The position numbers and the translations under genes are program-made. This document shows, one piece after another, positions 36,512 to 46,429 of a stretch of DNA of 64,000 bases (positions are counted from its first letter, which is position 1; each line of letters starts with the position of its first letter). This DNA comes from Corynebacterium aquilae DSM 44791 (GTDB lineage Bacteria > Actinomycetota > Actinomycetes > Mycobacteriales > Mycobacteriaceae), in assembly GCF_001941445.1 (NCBI RefSeq), contig NZ_CP009245.1:1945992-2009991 (forward strand). Reading direction: 5' to 3'. The notes under the pieces are model-generated. The model was not told where the DNA came from, ran no database searches, and was given only the letters and a program-made list of their open reading frames with translations.

Positions 36512-36994
36512 CTAGTTCTTTTCGCTGGTGTCGTTGAGGTTCATGCCGGCGTTGCCGCGATTGCTGTCGGCGCTGTCGGGTGCTGGTGGCGCGATGTCGG
36601 GGAAGTGTTCGGCTAGCCGTTGCGCCATGTGGCCCATGCTGCCGATGGAGGAGCGGAAAAAGCCGGTGAGTTGCTCATCGGTGGCGCCGGTGCGGGTGGG
36701 AAGTGCGGTCGACATGAGGATGCGGGAGGGTTTCTCGTCGACGATGCACAGTTTTGGCACCAGCATTTCTTTGTTGAGTTCGGGTACGAGCCGGTGGGCG
36801 CGGGTGAGGTGTTCGCCGGTGATTTCTGCTTGCCACATGGCGTAGATGTGCAGGTAGTTGTCGGTGATTTTGACCCAGGTGACCAGGTTGATGAAGGGGA
36901 TGATGATTTCGTCGTCGCCTTCGGGCCGGTAGTTGAGGTTGTCGGCGGCCGCGATGGCGGCGATGCGTTGTTGGGTGCAGGCTGGCAATGTCAT
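36512..36994 (-). CDS. YbjN-like protein, first copy
   Basis: A 160-residue protein resembling its downstream neighbour. The N-terminal part RIAAIAAADNLNYRPEGDDEI is followed by beta-rich segments and a helical stretch around TDEQLTGFFRSSIGSMGHMA. A short disordered C terminus ends it. It is the promoter-proximal gene of the four-gene set, with GGGA about eight bases before its ATG. About 250 bases upstream separate it from aroG, so the promoter of the set may lie there. No enzymatic motif is seen. Confidence 0.68.
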   Translation of the reverse strand: MTLPACTQQRIAAIAAADNLNYRPEGDDEIIIPFINLVTWVKITDNYLHIYAMWQAEITGEHLTRAHRLVPELNKEMLVPKLCIVDEKPSRILMSTALPTRTGATDEQLTGFFRSSIGSMGHMAQRLAEHFPDIAPPAPDSADSNRGNAGMNLNDTSEKN

Positions 36995-37252
36995 TGTGTG
37001 TCCCTTGGGGTGGCGGGCTGTGGGCGACGGTGGGGTTCGCCGTGGGGTGGTTGTCGCGGCTTACAGTCGCCGGGTTGTGGCGGGCCCTGGGCCGGCTGCG
37101 GCTGGCTGGGCGGGTGGTTTCTAGTGTATCGGCGTCTTTGTGGCCAACTGGGGTGGTGGGTGCTTGGGTGGGGCGGGATATGCCACACCCCGCAGGCGCG
37201 GGTTGGGTGCGCGTGCGGGGTGTGGGGGCTACCGCGTGGTGCGGCGGGGGTT

Positions 37253-38701
<1,449 letters not shown>

Positions 38702-38814
38702 CTACCCTTCCTGCGGGTTTTGCGGCTATCTTTCCCATAGTGCTGCAGCAGTTGTGCTGGTCGCGGGCGTTTTTCTGCGCAAAAATACCCGGCTGTTTGC
38801 TCAGGGCACTGCCG

Positions 38815-39330
38815 TTAATCCCGGCTGGTGCGGGCGGTGCCGTCGGGGCGCAAGTTCAAGGTTTTAGAGATGACCTCGTATTTGGCTTTGTTATGCCGGG
38901 CATCGACCAGTGCGTCGTGGGCGCCCTGCGGGATGGGGGGAAGCTGGGGCCGGCCGGCCAGCACCCACAGTTGTTTCAGCTCCCCGGTGTAGTGGGGCAG
39001 CCCCTTGGGCATATCCGGCATCGCCCCATACAGTTGCGCCAGCACGACGTGGTCGTAGGACCCCACCCAGGCAAACAGCTCGCAGCGCCCTTTGGCGGTG
39101 AGGAAGTCTTTGACCTCCCGGGCGATGGTTTCTTTGGACCGCCACGCCTTATCCGCCGGGCTGGGCAGCTGGTTCAGCACGTGGGTTTTCACCCACGAGT
39201 TGGCTTTTTTCGCATCGAAGTCCGTGGACACGGCGTAATATTCGCGGCCGTCTTCGGCAACGATTCCGATCGAGACCAGCTCAATGGTGGTGCCGTCTTC
39301 GATGAACTCCGTGTCGTAGAAATAGCGCAT
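38815..39330 (-). CDS. RNase AS-like 3'-5' exoribonuclease (Rv2179c family)
   Basis: A 171-residue DEDDh-type nuclease. MRYFYDTEFIEDG carries the first metal-binding Asp/Glu pair (D6, E8). AWVGSYDHVVLAQLYG provides the second Asp region, and AHDALVDARHNK gives the conserved His/Asp near the C terminus. The M. tuberculosis homologue Rv2179c degrades adenylate-containing RNA and also adjoins the class II DAHP synthase gene. The ATG at 39330 matches the known N terminus of relatives; a GTG two codons upstream is possible. Confidence 0.9.
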   Translation of the reverse strand: MRYFYDTEFIEDGTTIELVSIGIVAEDGREYYAVSTDFDAKKANSWVKTHVLNQLPSPADKAWRSKETIAREVKDFLTAKGRCELFAWVGSYDHVVLAQLYGAMPDMPKGLPHYTGELKQLWVLAGRPQLPPIPQGAHDALVDARHNKAKYEVISKTLNLRPDGTARTSRD

Positions 39331-39494
39331 GGCCACCTACTCTAGCCCCGGGTGGATCGGCGGCCAGCGTTTAGCCCCACTCGATCGGTGCGGATCCCCA
39401 CTATCGGCACCGCGACCGTCCGCCATCAGCCCCGTGGTGTTCAACGCCAAAAAGGTAGGGCGGCCACGGAGGTGAGGGGTTCGTGGCAGCTGGG

Positions 39495-40622
39495 CTATCC
39501 GGTGGTGGTTGAGGTGCGGGTGGCGGGCGCGCCGGCAGCGGCGGTGGTGGGAGTAGCCGCCCCAGCGCCGCGGAGGCGGGGGAAGAACTTCGCGATCGGT
39601 GGGGGCGCCACGATCCAGCCCGCCACCGGCACCATGGACAGAAAGTACACGGCGGCACACCCCGTGAGGCACATCGCCAGCTGCAGCAGGAACCACAGGT
39701 TCAGGTGGGGTTCGAAGTCGATGCCGCGCACCGTGAAAAGGTGCATGAAGGCGAACATGCCCAGCGGGTGGCCAATGTAGAACACCAAAGTGTTGCGCCC
39801 CAAAAACTGCACAAAGGTGGTGATTCCGGGCAGCTTACTGACCACCACCGCCACCGCCACCGCGGTGGGAATTAACGCCAAACGGTAGATGAATTCCACC
39901 AGGATATTGACGTCGTTTTGGTCGATAACGGCAGGACCCAAAACCATCGGATCGAACAGGGCCCCGTCGCTGGACAGGCCCCGAAACACCCGATACCGGG
40001 CCTCAATGAGAACCCCCATGGCAATCAGCCCGGTCGCCACCAGCGGATGGTGGGAAAAGTCCGCGATCACGGTCACCAGGTCTTTACCGCGGGCACCCAG
40101 CATGAAGATCGGTACGAACACCATGATCTTGAACTGCCAGTCCGGCACCATCTGTTCCTGGGCGAGCAAGAGCAGCGGCGCCAGGGAGGCGATGAGAACG
40201 AAGAAGGTGTTCAGCCTGCGGGTCAGCCACAAAAAGAGGTTGGCGACCACCAGCATCTGGAAAAACCAGTACACGGTAATGCCCTGGAGCACCCGGTCAC
40301 CCCAGGCTGCAAAGGTTAGGGCACCGGTGGACTGCATTGCGGTGGATGCTGCCGCAGATTGCACGATGTCCACGCTCGCCCACACCAGGTAGGGCACCAG
40401 GAAAAACCACAGGCGCTTCACGCACAATTCGCTCAAACTTTGGCGCAGCACCTTGCCGGAAAAATAGCCACTGATGAGGAAAAATAGCGGCAGGCGAACC
40501 GGGGTGAGCGCCTCGTTAAGGGGCTGGATGATGGTGGAGGATTCCGCCGGAATCGAGGTCGAGGCGTGCAACAGCACCACCCCCAGAATCGACAGGCCAC
40601 GACCAATGTCCGGCCACGCCAA
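39495..40622 (-). CDS. Membrane acyltransferase (acyltransferase 3 family)
   Basis: A 375-residue polytopic protein with about ten hydrophobic segments. The N terminus LAWPDIGRGLSILGVVLLH has the His-ended first helix typical of acyltransferase 3 (OafA-like) proteins. LPLFFLISGYFSGK is the second hallmark. These enzymes usually O-acetylate or succinylate envelope sugars or lipids, and the substrate here is unknown. The TTG at 40622 is the only start available in frame; GGGGGG lies just upstream. It follows plsC by 53 bases. Confidence 0.82.
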   Translation of the reverse strand: MAWPDIGRGLSILGVVLLHASTSIPAESSTIIQPLNEALTPVRLPLFFLISGYFSGKVLRQSLSELCVKRLWFFLVPYLVWASVDIVQSAAASTAMQSTGALTFAAWGDRVLQGITVYWFFQMLVVANLFLWLTRRLNTFFVLIASLAPLLLLAQEQMVPDWQFKIMVFVPIFMLGARGKDLVTVIADFSHHPLVATGLIAMGVLIEARYRVFRGLSSDGALFDPMVLGPAVIDQNDVNILVEFIYRLALIPTAVAVAVVVSKLPGITTFVQFLGRNTLVFYIGHPLGMFAFMHLFTVRGIDFEPHLNLWFLLQLAMCLTGCAAVYFLSMVPVAGWIVAPPPIAKFFPRLRGAGAATPTTAAAGAPATRTSTTTG

Positions 40623-40675
40623 ACGCCCCCCGGAGCGTTGCGCTGCGGGGGTGGGGGTGATGGTGCGTTGCTTCG

Positions 40676-41419
40676 TTAGGAAAGAGATGACGGCTCGGCT
40701 CCCTCGGGGTAGCCCAAGCCTTGCGCCAGGTGGGCTTTCACATCGGCGGCGTACATGTCGACGTACTCGTTGCCGGTCATGTCGGTCAGAATGCGCTGCA
40801 CATGATCCGCCAAGGCGCGCTGCGCCTCGCGGGAGGCGGGATCCAGCCCCTTGGACTCCACGTAGGCGATCGGATCAATCGGCGCGCCCAAAGCGATGCG
40901 CACCTTTGCGGGGCGCACGATCCACGAGCCGATGGGGTTGGCCTTGCGGGAACCAAACATCGCCACCGGAACGATGGGAGCGCCAGTGTTCAGCGCGATG
41001 CGGGCCATGCCAGTCTTCGCCTTGTAGATGCGGCCATCCGGGGAACGGGTGCCTTCGGGATAAATGCCCAACACATCCCCCTTGGCCAGCACCTTCTCCG
41101 CCGCATCCAGGGCGTCCTTGGCGGCGCTTTCGTTGCCACGCTCAATCGGCACCTGGCCCACGGAGGTGAAAAACCAGCGCTGCAGCGCGCCGACGAAGCC
41201 AGTGCCAGTGAAGTATTCGCTCTTGGCCAAGAAGGTGATCTGCCGGGAGACCAGCAGCGGAAGATAGAAGGAATCCATCACCGACTGGTGATTGGACGCC
41301 AAAATGGCGGGTCCGGAGGAAGGGAGATTAGACAAACCGGTGATTTCGGGCCGGTTGTACACCCGCAAAGCGGGGCCGAACAGGATGTTCTTAAAAACCC
41401 AGTACCACTTGTTATGCAT
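40676..41419 (-). CDS. plsC: 1-acyl-sn-glycerol-3-phosphate acyltransferase (PlsC family)
   Basis: A 247-residue acyltransferase with the NHQSVMD motif (His44-x4-Asp49) and the glycerol-phosphate binding YPEGTRSPDG. VPVAMFGSRKANP is the third motif region. It most likely makes phosphatidic acid from lysophosphatidic acid at the membrane. A role in PIM acylation is also conceivable, since pimB is two genes upstream. The ATG has AAGG about 12 bases before it. Confidence 0.9.
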   Translation of the reverse strand: MHNKWYWVFKNILFGPALRVYNRPEITGLSNLPSSGPAILASNHQSVMDSFYLPLLVSRQITFLAKSEYFTGTGFVGALQRWFFTSVGQVPIERGNESAAKDALDAAEKVLAKGDVLGIYPEGTRSPDGRIYKAKTGMARIALNTGAPIVPVAMFGSRKANPIGSWIVRPAKVRIALGAPIDPIAYVESKGLDPASREAQRALADHVQRILTDMTGNEYVDMYAADVKAHLAQGLGYPEGAEPSSLS

Positions 41420-41570
41420 GGTGATTGGCTGCCTTCCGAAGCTCGCGTGGGGTGAAAAGTACCCCAGTAGTTGCCCAAAAACCCTACCCCGCCGCGGGGG
41501 ATGATGCCCTACCCGCAGGGGTGATTTCAGGGGTAGTAAAAAGATTGATTAGGGGCGGGTTTTTTCTCAT

Positions 41571-42596
41571 TTACTGCCGGGGGTCGCCCGCAGCATCCGC
41601 GCTGGCGGCACGCCGCGCCAAATCCGCCACCCCAATGAGACCCGCATGCGAACCCAAAGCCGCCACCTCAACCACCGGTTTCGGCCGGAACTGTCCCCCC
41701 ACCATCGTCTGTCCCATCACCTCCACCGCACGCTGAAGATACATATCAGCATCACCAACCACTCCCCCACCCAACACGATCAACCCCGGCTCAACAATGT
41801 CGGCAACCATCGCAAAACCCCGCCCCATCCAGGTCGCAAAATCCGCCACCGCAGCCTCAGCCAACTCATCACCTTCCCGGCAGGCCACCATCACGTCCTT
41901 GCCAGAGACCGCATCCGCAGTCAACCGCGTCGACAGTCGCCCCTCATGAATCAGCTCCACCGCGGTCGTCGCCAAAGCCGTACCCGAACAATAACGCTCC
42001 AAACACCCCCGCTTCCCGCAAGAACAGGGACGGCCATCCGGAACTGCCGCAATGTGGCCGAACTCCCCCGCCGTGCCAAAAGCACCGCGCATAATGCGCC
42101 CATCAATAACGATCGCACCCCCAATACCGGTGCCCACCGCAAACAGCACCCACATATCCTGGCCCTGGGCCGCGCCATAGCGGTACTCGCCCCACGCCGC
42201 CGCATTAGCGTCGTGCTCCAGCACCACCGGCAGGCCCAACCGGGCACTCAAACGCTGCTTCACCTCGGTATCGCGCCACGGCAAGTGCGGGGCAAAACGC
42301 ACCGTGTCACACTCACGGTTCAAAAAACCCGCCACCGCCAACCCCACAGCATCCACCTCATAAGAGGCACGCAAAAGGTCAACAACCTCAACGATCGCAT
42401 CAAACAAGCCATCGGAATCCGCCGGGGTGGGCCGCTGCACCTGCGCAATAATGCGGCCCGCGCTATCGACCACCCCACCACGCAAATTCGTGCCGCCAAT
42501 ATCAAAACCGATGGTCAACGGCAGCTGCGCATCCGCGCGCAACACCGCGATCTCATCAAGGGCCTTGGGCAACTCACGACAGGACTGGGAAATCAT
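41571..42596 (-). CDS. glk: ROK family glucokinase
   Basis: A 341-residue sugar kinase. GFDIGGTNLRGGVVD is the phosphate-binding loop, EHDANAAAWGEYRYG holds the catalytic Asp, and AVGTGIGGAIV is the second nucleotide motif. GEFGHIAAVPDGRPCSCGKRGCLE is split here as GEFGHI and CSCGKRGCLERYCSG, the ROK zinc-binding signature. It probably phosphorylates glucose with ATP or polyphosphate. The N terminus has about 25 residues before the first strand, so a later start is possible. The gene order with plsC and pimB is as I recall from C. glutamicum. Confidence 0.92.
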   Translation of the reverse strand: MISQSCRELPKALDEIAVLRADAQLPLTIGFDIGGTNLRGGVVDSAGRIIAQVQRPTPADSDGLFDAIVEVVDLLRASYEVDAVGLAVAGFLNRECDTVRFAPHLPWRDTEVKQRLSARLGLPVVLEHDANAAAWGEYRYGAAQGQDMWVLFAVGTGIGGAIVIDGRIMRGAFGTAGEFGHIAAVPDGRPCSCGKRGCLERYCSGTALATTAVELIHEGRLSTRLTADAVSGKDVMVACREGDELAEAAVADFATWMGRGFAMVADIVEPGLIVLGGGVVGDADMYLQRAVEVMGQTMVGGQFRPKPVVEVAALGSHAGLIGVADLARRAASADAAGDPRQ

Positions 42597-42691
42597 GAAA
42601 AAAAGTCTTTGCTTTCAAAAAAGGGACGGGCCACAGGGGATCATGGCTGGCTAGTAGGGTACCCGGATTCTGCTAGGGAACAGCAATCCCC

Positions 42692-43861
42692 TCAAAGCCC
42701 CAATGCCCGCTTAAGCCGCGCGCACTGGCGGCCCCACGACCACTGCTGTTGCACATGCTGCCGGCCAAGCCGCCCCATCGCCCGTCGATGCTGTGCAGGC
42801 GCCGACAGCAGCTCGATGAGCTGATTGGCCAACTCAACGGTGTCACGGCCGGACACCACCACGCCCGCCCCATCCCCGACGGTTTCCGGCGCCCCACCGG
42901 AATCCCCCGCGATGACCGGAACGCCACAGGCCTGCGCCTCCAAAAACACAATCCCCAAACCCTCCACATCCAAACCGGCACCCCGGGTACGGCACGGAGT
43001 AGCCGCCACCCATGCGCTAGCCAAAAGATCCCGCATCTCCCCCCGATCCAAACGACCGCAAAACATCACGCTATCGCGACACTGCTCCGGCAAACCCGCA
43101 CGCAGCTTCTCCAATCGGCCACGATAAGGCCCTTGACCGACGAACAATAGATGCGCGTCCCCCGCCACCTGACGCACCGCAGGCCACGACCGGATGAGTT
43201 GATCCTGCCCCTTGCGGGCAACCAGCCGCGAACAGCACACCACCAGCGGTGTGGACGCGTTTAAGCCAAAACGCCTAAGGACAGCATCGCGCGCCTCATC
43301 CGACACAGGGGCAAAAAAGTCAGCATCGACCCCGCTGGGCATGCGCATCCACGTGGTCGCAGGGCCAAAAGCGCCCCGCAGGCGCCCAAGGGTGTAATCG
43401 GAGATAAACGTGACCACATCGCAACCGGATCCAATGCGCCGGAGCAGCTGGCGGGCCACGGGCACCATTGACCACCCCACCTCATGACCGTGTGTAGAGG
43501 CCACGATGCGGCGGGCCCCCGCCGCACGCGCTGCTGAGGCCAAAAGCCCCAACGGGGCCGCCGCCCCGAACCACACCACCTCGATCCCCTCCGCGGCAAT
43601 GAGCTCCCGCATACGGCGCGCCACAGCAGGCGTCGGCAGCATCACCGCACCCGGATACCGCACAACCCGATACGGCACCTGAGCGTCATACGCGCGGGCG
43701 GCCTCCGCATCCTGGGTAGAGGCGAAAACGATAACGCTGTCCGGATCCAAACAGCCTACAAAATCCGCCAAGTACGACTGAATCCCGCCCACAGTGGGCG
43801 GGAAATCGTTAGTTACCAGCAGAATCTTCGGTCCCGGCGCATGCTTTTTCACACCAGCCAT
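42692..43861 (-). CDS. pimB: GDP-mannose-dependent phosphatidylinositol-monomannoside mannosyltransferase (PimB type)
   Basis: A 389-residue GT4 (GT-B) transferase. The N-terminal LLVTNDFPPTVGGIQSYL binds the acceptor side. SRLVARKGQDQLI opens the donor domain, and EGLGIVFLEAQACGVPVIAG carries the E-x7-E nucleotide-sugar motif. In corynebacteria the enzyme adds the second mannose in the PIM pathway, the anchor of lipomannan; together with the MptA- and MptC-like enzymes in this window it covers several steps of that pathway. AGGGG lies about 12 bases before the ATG. Confidence 0.88.
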   Translation of the reverse strand: MAGVKKHAPGPKILLVTNDFPPTVGGIQSYLADFVGCLDPDSVIVFASTQDAEAARAYDAQVPYRVVRYPGAVMLPTPAVARRMRELIAAEGIEVVWFGAAAPLGLLASAARAAGARRIVASTHGHEVGWSMVPVARQLLRRIGSGCDVVTFISDYTLGRLRGAFGPATTWMRMPSGVDADFFAPVSDEARDAVLRRFGLNASTPLVVCCSRLVARKGQDQLIRSWPAVRQVAGDAHLLFVGQGPYRGRLEKLRAGLPEQCRDSVMFCGRLDRGEMRDLLASAWVAATPCRTRGAGLDVEGLGIVFLEAQACGVPVIAGDSGGAPETVGDGAGVVVSGRDTVELANQLIELLSAPAQHRRAMGRLGRQHVQQQWSWGRQCARLKRALGL

Positions 43862-43885
43862 GCTAGTGAAAGCCCCTAGCGGACT

Positions 43886-44920
43886 CTAATAGCGACGTGC
43901 GCCGACAAAAGGCATCGCATCGAAAGAGACGACCTGAACCGGAATGCCGTAGTCGGCAGCGTGAACGACCTTGCCGTCACCGATGTACATGCCCACGTGG
44001 GTGGCGCCCGGGTAGTAGCCGATGAGGTCACCCGGCTGAAGTTTGTCTTTGGGAATCGGGATACCCGAACCCATCTGCGCCTGGCTGGTTCGCGGAATGG
44101 ACTTGCCCTGCTGTTGGTAGGCCCACACCATCAAACCCGAACAGTCAAAAGCATCAGGTCCGGTAGCGCCCCAGGAATATGGGGAGCCAACTTTGCTCAA
44201 CGCCGCCTTGACTGCATCGACACCGGCGGGGTTCTCCCCGTTAATCAGCTCCGGATCGAACTCGAAGGTCGGGCCGTTTTTATTCTCCCAACGCTGACGC
44301 TGCTCTGCTTCTAAAGCATCAACCCGGGAACGAATTTCGTTGGTGCGCTGCTCCAGCTCGGCGCGTTTCTCGTCGAGAGTTTCGCGCTCTTTGCGCAACT
44401 GGGCCAGTTGGAACTGGGCCTCGGCCTGCGCACGAGAAGCCTGGCTATGCGCCTCAGAAGCCTCCGCAGCAGCCTTTTCTAGCTCTTTACTGGCATGCTC
44501 GGTGCGGCGTGCAAGAGCCTGCAAGTAGGCGGTGCGATCGATCGCCGATTGGGGGCTAGTAGCGGAAGCCACTGAAGTAATCGGGTCAACGTTGGCGCCA
44601 CGATACTTCGCCAGCGCAATACGATCGACTTCTTCCTGGGTACGACGGGCGTTTTCCTTAGCCTCGTCGGCCTTCTTGGTGGCCTCATCGACGCGTCGCT
44701 CATAGTCGGCGACCTCGGCCTCCTTGGCCTCCAGGTCCTGCTCCAGGTGCTTAACTTGCTCAGCCTGCGCCTCAGCCTCGCGGCTGACCTGCTCCATCGT
44801 GGCAATTAGGGTATCCAGGTTTTCCGGATCGCCGAAGGCGCTCGGAAGCGGGGCGAGCCCGATGACGAGTGCGGTAGCGACGGAAATGGCACCGAGCCGC
44901 AAACGGTGACTGGTCTGCAC
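43886..44920 (-). CDS. Secreted NlpC/P60 peptidoglycan hydrolase with coiled coil (RipC-like)
   Basis: A 344-residue exported protein. A signal peptide (about 1-31, ending PSAFG) is followed by a long coiled coil rich in Glu, Ala and Lys (about 35-215). The C-terminal NlpC/P60 domain (about 230-344) has catalytic Cys in FDCSGLMVWAY, His in GATHVGMYIG and a third polar residue in KVVHAADYG. It should cleave stem peptides during cell separation; such coiled-coil hydrolases are often activated by FtsEX. The GTG at 44920 has GAGGA eight bases upstream, a better start than the TTG at 44935. Confidence 0.9.
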   Translation of the reverse strand: MQTSHRLRLGAISVATALVIGLAPLPSAFGDPENLDTLIATMEQVSREAEAQAEQVKHLEQDLEAKEAEVADYERRVDEATKKADEAKENARRTQEEVDRIALAKYRGANVDPITSVASATSPQSAIDRTAYLQALARRTEHASKELEKAAAEASEAHSQASRAQAEAQFQLAQLRKERETLDEKRAELEQRTNEIRSRVDALEAEQRQRWENKNGPTFEFDPELINGENPAGVDAVKAALSKVGSPYSWGATGPDAFDCSGLMVWAYQQQGKSIPRTSQAQMGSGIPIPKDKLQPGDLIGYYPGATHVGMYIGDGKVVHAADYGIPVQVVSFDAMPFVGARRY

Positions 44921-45175
44921 GACGAGCGTCCTCAAATCTTTTGAGCAGGAGAAATCTTGATTCCTAAGAATAGCCTAAGTGTGAGCGCGTGAGCAACACC
45001 TTCAAATTCCATCGGTGGTATTTGCGCGAAAATCACCCCAAAATGGGGTTTCCCCCGGCCAGAGAGACGAAAAGAGCGCGAAAACCCCGCCAGTGGAACC
45101 AAGAAAACCATGCACCCAGCCTTAAAAATGTTCAGCAAAGCCCCCGCATTCGGAACGAACACACAGCAAAGAAAA
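44921..45175 (-). promoter_or_regulatory. Gap between the two NlpC/P60 genes
   Basis: About 250 bases after the terminator of the upstream hydrolase gene, presumably with the promoter for the RipC-like gene. AT-rich around 44935-44985; no clear operator recognised. Confidence 0.35.
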
Positions 45176-45206
45176 AAGGCCAGCCCCAAAAGTAGGGACT
45201 GGCCTT
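45176..45206 (-). terminator. Intrinsic terminator after the second NlpC/P60 gene
   Basis: On the minus strand AAGGCCAGTCCC pairs with GGGGCTGGCCTT (one G-T pair), with a short loop, followed by TTTTTCTTTG. It starts 28 bases past the stop codon. Confidence 0.85.
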
Positions 45207-45234
45207 GCACGCTAGGCGCGCAACTCAGCTTCGC

Positions 45235-45864
45235 TTAGAAGCGGACAGCAGAGTGGAAAGGCATGTAGTTGACGCTGGTCTCGCCCAGCGGAGTGCCGGA
45301 GTTGATGGCGTGGATGACGGTGCCGTGGCCGGTGTAGATACCGACGTGGGAGGCGCCAGAGTAGAAAGCGACAATGTCGCCAGCACGCATGGCGTTGAAG
45401 GGAACCGGGGTACCCTGTGCGGCCTGCGCGTAGGAGGTGCGCGGAATGTGCTTACCAACCTGAGCATATGCCCAAGAGGTCAGGCCAGAGCAGTCGAATG
45501 CGTTCGGGCCGGTTGCGCCCCACACGTAGGGAGCGCCGATCTTGGAGGCTGCGGCGTTGACGATGGCCTGACCCTGATCGGGGGCCGGGGCCGGAGCCGG
45601 AGCAACGAAGTTGGCAACGGCGTTGTAGTTAGCCGGTGCAGCCTGGTTTGCGAGGGAGGGAACCCAAGCGGCAACGCCAGGAACGTTGGCGATGTTCGGA
45701 ACATTCTCGAGGCCTGCAACCTCGAAGCGGATGTCGCTGTTAGGAACAACGACCTCAGCGGCCTGTGCCGGCTGCGCCAGGCTGGCGGCGGCACCAATGG
45801 TCAGAGCAGATGCAACGGCGGTGTTGCGAGCGGTGCTCGACGTCCGGCGGCTGTGCTTACCCAC
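45235..45864 (-). CDS. Secreted NlpC/P60 family peptidoglycan hydrolase
   Basis: A 209-residue exported protein. The signal peptide (about 1-35) ends at AQAA. A variable Ala/Pro/Val-rich spacer (about 36-100) leads to the NlpC/P60 domain with Cys in FDCSGLTSWAY and His in GASHVGIYTG. HAINSG supplies the third site. It should cut the stem peptide of peptidoglycan. GGAGA lies seven bases before the GTG. The leader contains a ydaO-type riboswitch ending 23 bases before the start codon, so expression is probably turned by c-di-AMP. Confidence 0.92.
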   Translation of the reverse strand: MGKHSRRTSSTARNTAVASALTIGAAASLAQPAQAAEVVVPNSDIRFEVAGLENVPNIANVPGVAAWVPSLANQAAPANYNAVANFVAPAPAPAPDQGQAIVNAAASKIGAPYVWGATGPNAFDCSGLTSWAYAQVGKHIPRTSYAQAAQGTPVPFNAMRAGDIVAFYSGASHVGIYTGHGTVIHAINSGTPLGETSVNYMPFHSAVRF

Positions 45865-45887
45865 GAATAATTCTCCAAATCTTCCTG

Positions 45888-46044
45888 TTTCCTACCGGGT
45901 TAGCTGTCGGGTTCGGAAACAGAAAGCTCCCTACCTCTTCACTCCACTCCGACGTGTCGTCGGCAGCTCTCGTATTAAAGAAGAGGATTCACCCCAGAGG
46001 AATTCTTGGTTCCCCGGCCCGCCACCATCCTTCGGCGGCGGAAA
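45888..46044 (-). promoter_or_regulatory. ydaO-yuaA (c-di-AMP) riboswitch
   Basis: The minus strand shows the conserved ydaO core in order: CCGGGGAACCAA, GGGGTGAATCC, GGTAGGGAGCTTTC and CCGAACCCGACAGCTAACC. The closing P1 helix can form between TTTCCGCC (46044-46037) and GGTAGGAAA (45896-45888). Such riboswitches bind cyclic di-AMP and, in actinobacteria, often precede genes for cell-wall hydrolases and Rpf proteins; they usually switch the gene off when the ligand is bound. The element ends 23 bases before the start codon, near the GGAGA site. Confidence 0.92.
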
Positions 46045-46353
46045 GGTATATCAAATTGTTCGGTCATGAAGCGAACCGCCCTTAGGGGGCTGCTGCAATG
46101 TCTCGATAAGGTTACGAAACGGTCACGGGCACTGTCCAACGGTTTGCCAAAACTCGGCTTGTTATCAGTTCGTTATCAAGCCGTGTCCAAAGCGCCACAA
46201 ACTCCCCCATTGGTCTGACAACACCGCCCCAAAGAGAAAACTCGGGGACGGATAGCTCCACGTCATGAAACCCTTTTCAGCCTGCTTTCAGGAATTGTGA
46301 CGATTCGACAATACTGCGTCAGCAGTCTTTCGCAGCACCTTCAAAAACACTAT

Positions 46354-46369
46354 TGTGTTCCTTATCACA
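46354..46369. promoter_or_regulatory. CRP/GlxR-like palindrome
   Basis: TGTGTTCCTTATCACA has the TGTG-N8-CACA pattern of CRP-family sites such as corynebacterial GlxR (consensus TGTGA-N6-TCACA), with one imperfect position in the left arm. It lies about 310 bases upstream of the riboswitch, so it could control the NlpC/P60 transcript. Binding is inferred. Confidence 0.6.
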
Positions 46370-46429
46370 CAACCCCTAGGGGGAGCGGTTTGCCCGGTTT
46401 TCGGCTCGAAAAACTCGCCTCCAGCCCAC

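Noticed and set aside
31382-36994. Hsp90/TPR cluster as a prophage or integrated element
   Set aside because: No integrase, attachment repeats, tRNA or phage genes flank it; the neighbours are ordinary core genes.
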